Assembly: GCA_027030435.1 (NCBI GenBank)
Contig: JALVEX010000272.1
Location: 1-9,642, forward strand
From: Paracoccaceae bacterium
GTDB taxonomy: Bacteria > Pseudomonadota > Alphaproteobacteria > Rhodobacterales > Rhodobacteraceae
Direction of reading: 5' to 3'
DNA: 9,642 nucleotides
Position numbers and translations under genes: made by a program. This document shows positions 6,751 through 9,642 of this stretch, piece by piece (positions within the stretch are counted from its first letter, which is position 1; every line of letters starts with the position of its first letter). The notes below the pieces were generated by a model. That model was not told where the DNA came from, did no database searches, and was given only the letters and a program-made list of their open reading frames with translations.

Positions 6751-8271
6751 ATGTTTGAAAATCTGTCCGAACGGCTTTCCGGCGTTTTCGATCGGCTCAC
6801 CAAGCAGGGGGCGCTCTCCGAAGACGATGTGAAAACCGCGCTGCGCGAGGTGCGCGTGGCGCTCTTGGAAGCCGATGTTTCGCTGCCCGTGGCGCGCGAT
6901 TTCGTCAAGCGCGTGCAGGAGAAGGCCACCGGCCAGAAGGTCACCAGATCGGTGACGCCGGGCCAGCAGGTGGTGAAGATCGTGCATGACGAGCTTGTCA
7001 GCGTGCTTTCGGGCGATGGCGCCGAAGCCGGACAGCTCAAGGTCGATAACCCGCCCGCGCCGATCCTGATGGTCGGCCTGCAGGGCGGCGGCAAGACGAC
7101 CACCACCGCCAAGCTCGCCAAGCGGCTGAAGGAAAAGCAGGGCAAGAAGGTGCTGATGGCCTCGCTCGATGTTTACCGCCCCGCGGCGCAGGAGCAGCTT
7201 GCGATTCTCGGCCGTCAGATCGGCGTCGATACCCTGCCGATCGTCGAGGGCCAGTCGGCGGTGGATATCGCCAGACGCGCGAAGCAGCAGGCCACCATGG
7301 GCGGCTATGATGTCTATCTTCTCGATACCGCCGGGCGGCTTCACATAGATGAAGTGCTGATGGACGAGGTCCAGGCGGTGCGCGACGTAGCCAATCCGCG
7401 CGAAACCCTTCTGGTGGTGGACGGCCTCACCGGCCAGGTGGCCGTGGAGGTGGCTGAGGAGTTTGACGACAAGGTCGGCATCTCCGGCGTGGTCCTCACC
7501 CGGATGGACGGCGATGGCCGCGGCGGCGCCGCCCTTTCCATGCGCGCGGTCACCGGCAAGCCGATCAAGTTCGTCGGCATCGGCGAAAAGCTCGACGATC
7601 TCGATGAATTCGAGCCCGAGCGCATCGCCGGGCGGATCCTCGGCATGGGCGATATCGTGGCCCTGGTGCAGAAGGCCCAGGAAACGATAGAGACCGAGCA
7701 GGCCGAACGCATGATGAAGCGCTTCCAGAAGGGCCGCTTCAACATGAACGACATGAAGATGCAGCTCGAGCAGATGCTGAAGATGGGCGGCATGGAAGGC
7801 ATCATGAGCATGATGCCGGGGATGAAGAAGATGTCGAAGCAGGTGCAGGAGGCGGGGTTTGACGATACCGTGCTCAGGCACCAGATCGCGCTCATCAATT
7901 CCATGACGAAGAAGGAACGCGCCAATCCCCAGATCCTTCAGGCCAGCCGCAAGAAGCGCATCGCGCGCGGCGCGGGGCTCGAGGTGAGCGAATTGAACAA
8001 GCTCCTGAAGATGCACCGCCAGATGGCCGACATGATGAAGAAGATGGGCAAGATGGGCAAACGCGGCATGCTGAAGGGGGCGCTCGGCCAGATGTTCGGC
8101 AAGGGCGGCGGCATGCCGTCGGGGATGGACCCCGCGGGCATGGATCCGAAAGCCCTCGAAGCGGCGGCGAAGAAGATGGGCGTGCCCGGCACCGGCCTGC
8201 CCGGCCTCGGAGGCGGTGGAATGCCGCTTCCCCCCGGCCTCTCGGGCCTTGGCAAGGGGAAGAAGAAATGA
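6751..8271 (+). CDS. ffh: Signal recognition particle protein Ffh (SRP54 homologue)
   Basis: The 506-residue protein starts MFENLSERLSGVFDRL, the usual Ffh opening; an in-frame GTG 12 nt upstream (6739) is less likely. After the N domain come the SRP GTPase motifs: P-loop GLQGGGKTT (109-117), DVYRPAAQEQL from D140, DTAGR (192-196) and TRMDGD (250-255), then GIGEKLDDL. The methionine-rich M domain (about 330-445) includes the RNA-contacting segment SRKKRIARGAG (399-409). Ffh binds SRP RNA and signal sequences of nascent inner-membrane proteins and delivers them to FtsY. The C-terminal tail after about residue 445 is Gly/Pro/Met-rich and ends GKGKKK, longer than the E. coli protein (453 aa). 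GAAAGG (6734-6739) is the likely ribosome binding site, 11 nt from ATG. An AroQ-type chorismate mutase and rpsP follow on the same strand. Confidence 0.97.
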   Translation: MFENLSERLSGVFDRLTKQGALSEDDVKTALREVRVALLEADVSLPVARDFVKRVQEKATGQKVTRSVTPGQQVVKIVHDELVSVLSGDGAEAGQLKVDNPPAPILMVGLQGGGKTTTTAKLAKRLKEKQGKKVLMASLDVYRPAAQEQLAILGRQIGVDTLPIVEGQSAVDIARRAKQQATMGGYDVYLLDTAGRLHIDEVLMDEVQAVRDVANPRETLLVVDGLTGQVAVEVAEEFDDKVGISGVVLTRMDGDGRGGAALSMRAVTGKPIKFVGIGEKLDDLDEFEPERIAGRILGMGDIVALVQKAQETIETEQAERMMKRFQKGRFNMNDMKMQLEQMLKMGGMEGIMSMMPGMKKMSKQVQEAGFDDTVLRHQIALINSMTKKERANPQILQASRKKRIARGAGLEVSELNKLLKMHRQMADMMKKMGKMGKRGMLKGALGQMFGKGGGMPSGMDPAGMDPKALEAAAKKMGVPGTGLPGLGGGGMPLPPGLSGLGKGKKK

Positions 8272-8283
8272 AGCGCCCGCGCC

Positions 8284-8319
8284 CCTCTTCATCTTGGCCG
8301 AAATACTCCCGCCGGAGGC
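8284..8319 (-). repeat. Rhodobacteraceae-type intergenic repeat element
   Basis: Read on the minus strand, this 36-nt element consists of a CTCC/GGAG stem (8314-8317 with 8306-8309), TATTTC, then GGCCAAGATGAAGAGG. From memory, very similar strings (GGGAGTATTT..CCAAGATGAAG) recur between genes in Rhodobacteraceae genomes. Only one copy is in this window, so the repeat status is recollection and cannot be shown here. It lies 12 nt after the ffh stop. In the minus orientation the stem is followed by T residues. Confidence 0.45.
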
Positions 8320-8389
8320 ATCCCGCCACATGCCACATTCCCGAAGGCCGGGCCGTTCTCGGTCCGCTTGCAAAAGAGGATGGGCGGCC

Positions 8390-8689
8390 ATGAGCGATCC
8401 CGTCACCCGTGCGGCCGAGCTCCTGAGGGGCCACCGCGAAAGCATCGATCGCCTCGATGCGATCCTCGTCTATACGCTCGGCGAGCGCTTCAAGCACACC
8501 CAGGAGGTGGGGCGCCTGAAGGCCGAACATGGCCTGCCGCCTGCCGATCCGGCGCGCGAAGCCCAGCAGATCGAACGCCTCGAGAGGCTCGCGCGCGAAG
8601 CCGATCTCGATCCCGAATTCGCCAGAAAATTCCTGAATTTCATCATCGGCGAAGTTATCCGTCACCATCAGCAGCAACAACAGGAATGA
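8390..8689 (+). CDS. Chorismate mutase, AroQ class (CM_2 fold)
   Basis: The 99-residue all-helical protein starts at ATG 8390 with AGAGGA 9 nt upstream. By alignment with the E. coli chorismate mutase domain, active-site residues R11, R28, K39, D48, R51 and E52 correspond to R16, R33, K44, D53, R56 and E57 here. The family converts chorismate to prephenate at the head of phenylalanine and tyrosine synthesis, in the cytoplasm. The position of E. coli Q88 appears to be H93, within IRHHQQQQQE. The protein ends in five glutamines (CAG/CAA codons). It is a free-standing domain, not fused to prephenate dehydratase or dehydrogenase. It sits between ffh (118 nt upstream) and rpsP (48 nt downstream), with no pathway neighbours. 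Confidence 0.88.
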   Translation: MSDPVTRAAELLRGHRESIDRLDAILVYTLGERFKHTQEVGRLKAEHGLPPADPAREAQQIERLERLAREADLDPEFARKFLNFIIGEVIRHHQQQQQE

Positions 8690-8737
8690 AGGGCTGAAAG
8701 GCCCCGAAATCAAAGCCAGACCAAGGAGTTACACAAC

Positions 8738-9160
8738 ATGGCAATGAAAATTCGTCTCGCCCGCGGCGGTTCCAAGAAGCGCCCCTTCTACCGCATCGTC
8801 GCCGCCGACAGCCGCATGCCGCGCGATGGCCGCTTCATCGAGAAGCTCGGCACCTACAATCCGCTGCTGCCCAAAGACAGCGAGGACCGCGTCAAGATGG
8901 ATATCGAGCGCGTGAAGCACTGGCTCGCCGAGGGCGCCAAGCCCACCGATCGCGTGTCCCGCTTCCTGGAAGCGGCCGGCATCCTCGAGAAGAAGGAGCG
9001 CAGGAATCCGAAGAAGGCCGAACCCGGCGCCAAGGCGAAGGAACGCGCCGAGGAGAAGGCGGCCAAGGCTGCCGAGGCGGCCGAAGCGGCTGCGGCCCCG
9101 GCCGAAGAGCCCGCCGAGGCACCTGCCGAGGAAGCCGCAGCGGAAGAAACCACCGAATAA
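8738..9160 (+). CDS. rpsP: 30S ribosomal protein S16 with C-terminal extension
   Basis: The first 83 residues form a standard S16 core (MAMKIRLARGGSKKRPFYRI, then DSRMPRDGRFIEKLGTYNPL and RVKHWLAEGAKPTDRV). S16 binds 16S rRNA early in 30S assembly. The total length of 140 residues exceeds the 82 of E. coli because of a tail (about 84-140). The tail is first Lys/Arg-rich (EKKERRNPKK) and then dominated by Ala, Glu and Pro; such tails occur in alphaproteobacterial S16. A strong Shine-Dalgarno AAGGAG (8723-8728) lies 9 nt before ATG, fitting high expression. It follows aroQ by 48 nt and bluB starts 17 nt after its stop, so the three are likely co-transcribed. Confidence 0.97.
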   Translation: MAMKIRLARGGSKKRPFYRIVAADSRMPRDGRFIEKLGTYNPLLPKDSEDRVKMDIERVKHWLAEGAKPTDRVSRFLEAAGILEKKERRNPKKAEPGAKAKERAEEKAAKAAEAAEAAAAPAEEPAEAPAEEAAAEETTE

Positions 9161-9177
9161 GCGATGGGCGGGCGGTC

Positions 9178-9642
9178 ATGCCGGAATTTTCGAAAGAATT
9201 CAGGCAGGAATTCGATCGCTTGCTGAGGTGGCGGCGCGATGTGCGCCGCTTCCGCACCGATCCGGTGGAAGAGGCCCTGCTGCAGGAATGCCTTGCCAGC
9301 TTCGCCCTCGCCCCCTCTGTGGGCCTTTCCGAGCCCTGGCGGATCGTGAATGTGAAAAGCGCCGCGGCCCGTGCTGCGGCGCTTGCCAATTTCGAAGCCG
9401 CCAATGCCGAGGCGCTGAAAGGCTACAGCGGCGAGAAGGCTCGGCTCTATGCCGGACTGAAGCTCTCGGGCATGCGCGAAGCCCCGGTGCAGCTTGCCGT
9501 GTTCTGCGATGAGGAGACGCCCAAGGGCGCCGGGCTCGGCGCGGCCACGATGCCCGAGATGCGCCGCTATTCGGTGGTGGCGGCGATCACCCAGTTCTGG
9601 CTGAAGGCGCGCAGTGAGGGGCTCGGCGTGGGCTGGGTCTCG
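9178..9642 (+). CDS. bluB: 5,6-dimethylbenzimidazole synthase BluB, 5' part
   Basis: The frame runs from ATG 9178 to the window end without a stop. 155 residues are visible of the usual about 200-220. Family blocks are RRDVRRF (19-25), LAPSVG (44-49), PWR (53-55), ANFEAANAEALKGY, AGLKLSGMREAPVQLAVF, TMPEMRRYSVVAAITQFWL (from 124) and GVGWVS (150-155). BluB is a nitroreductase-fold flavoenzyme that uses O2 to break down reduced FMN to 5,6-dimethylbenzimidazole, the lower ligand of cobalamin. The region before the start (GGGCGGGCGGTC) has no strong Shine-Dalgarno, so translation may depend on coupling to rpsP, 17 nt upstream. The LSEPWR segment differs from the more usual NSQPWR. No other cobalamin gene is visible. 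A plain nitroreductase is the alternative, but the blocks favour BluB. Confidence 0.9.
   Translation, partial: MPEFSKEFRQEFDRLLRWRRDVRRFRTDPVEEALLQECLASFALAPSVGLSEPWRIVNVKSAAARAAALANFEAANAEALKGYSGEKARLYAGLKLSGMREAPVQLAVFCDEETPKGAGLGAATMPEMRRYSVVAAITQFWLKARSEGLGVGWVS

Noticed and set aside
6631..8445. A 604-codon open frame on the minus strand opposite ffh
   Set aside because: His/Leu/Ala-rich shadow of ffh codons with no recognisable domain.
8691..8704. GGGC/GCCC hairpin between aroQ and rpsP as a terminator
   Set aside because: The 4-bp stem has no T tract and lies within a probable operon; it is too weak to call.

Overview
The window is high-GC DNA of alphaproteobacterial, most likely Rhodobacteraceae-type, character. 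The grounds are a gcvT-gcvH-gcvP run, an ffh / AroQ-type chorismate mutase / rpsP cluster, an S16 protein with a long Ala/Glu tail, promoter-like CTTGAC-N17 elements of the alphaproteobacterial sigma70 type, and an intergenic 'GGGAGTATTTCGGCCAAGAT'-like element. The genus cannot be fixed from the sequence alone. Coding density is high and nearly all of it is housekeeping. I see no integrase, transposase, toxin, phage, CRISPR or secondary-metabolism gene.

Region 1 (1-4627, + strand): the 3' part of gcvT, complete gcvH and complete single-chain gcvP encode three of the four glycine cleavage system proteins (T, H, P; the L protein is not here). They are followed 4 nt later by thpR, an RNA 2',3'-cyclic phosphodiesterase / 2'-5' RNA ligase-like protein. 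A tRNA-Ala(CGC) gene follows. Its candidate promoter starts inside the last codons of thpR, and the thpR stop codon lies within the -35 element.

Region 2 (4663-6478, - strand): a LysR-family regulator and an EamA/DMT-type ten-helix transporter form a tight two-gene unit, convergent to the tRNA. The Shine-Dalgarno of the transporter overlaps the stop codon of the regulator.

Region 3 (6479-6750): the 272-nt divergent gap between lysR and ffh is the most interesting non-coding stretch. On the + strand it has a CTTGAC-N17-CTAAAC promoter candidate. Downstream of it, in order, are a short palindrome at the predicted +1, an 8-bp hairpin whose loop carries an anti-Shine-Dalgarno-like TCCT, and a GC hairpin followed by a T-rich tract. 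It reads as a structured ffh leader, an attenuator, or a small RNA of about 90 nt.

Region 4 (6751-9642, + strand): ffh (SRP GTPase), an AroQ-type chorismate mutase, rpsP (ribosomal protein S16), and the 5' part of bluB (5,6-dimethylbenzimidazole synthase, lower ligand of vitamin B12). bluB runs off the window end. It sits where rimM would follow rpsP in the widespread rpsP-rimM-trmD-rplS order.

I found no clear new multi-gene system. The best candidates for something undescribed are the ffh upstream RNA/leader and the nested thpR-stop/tRNA promoter.
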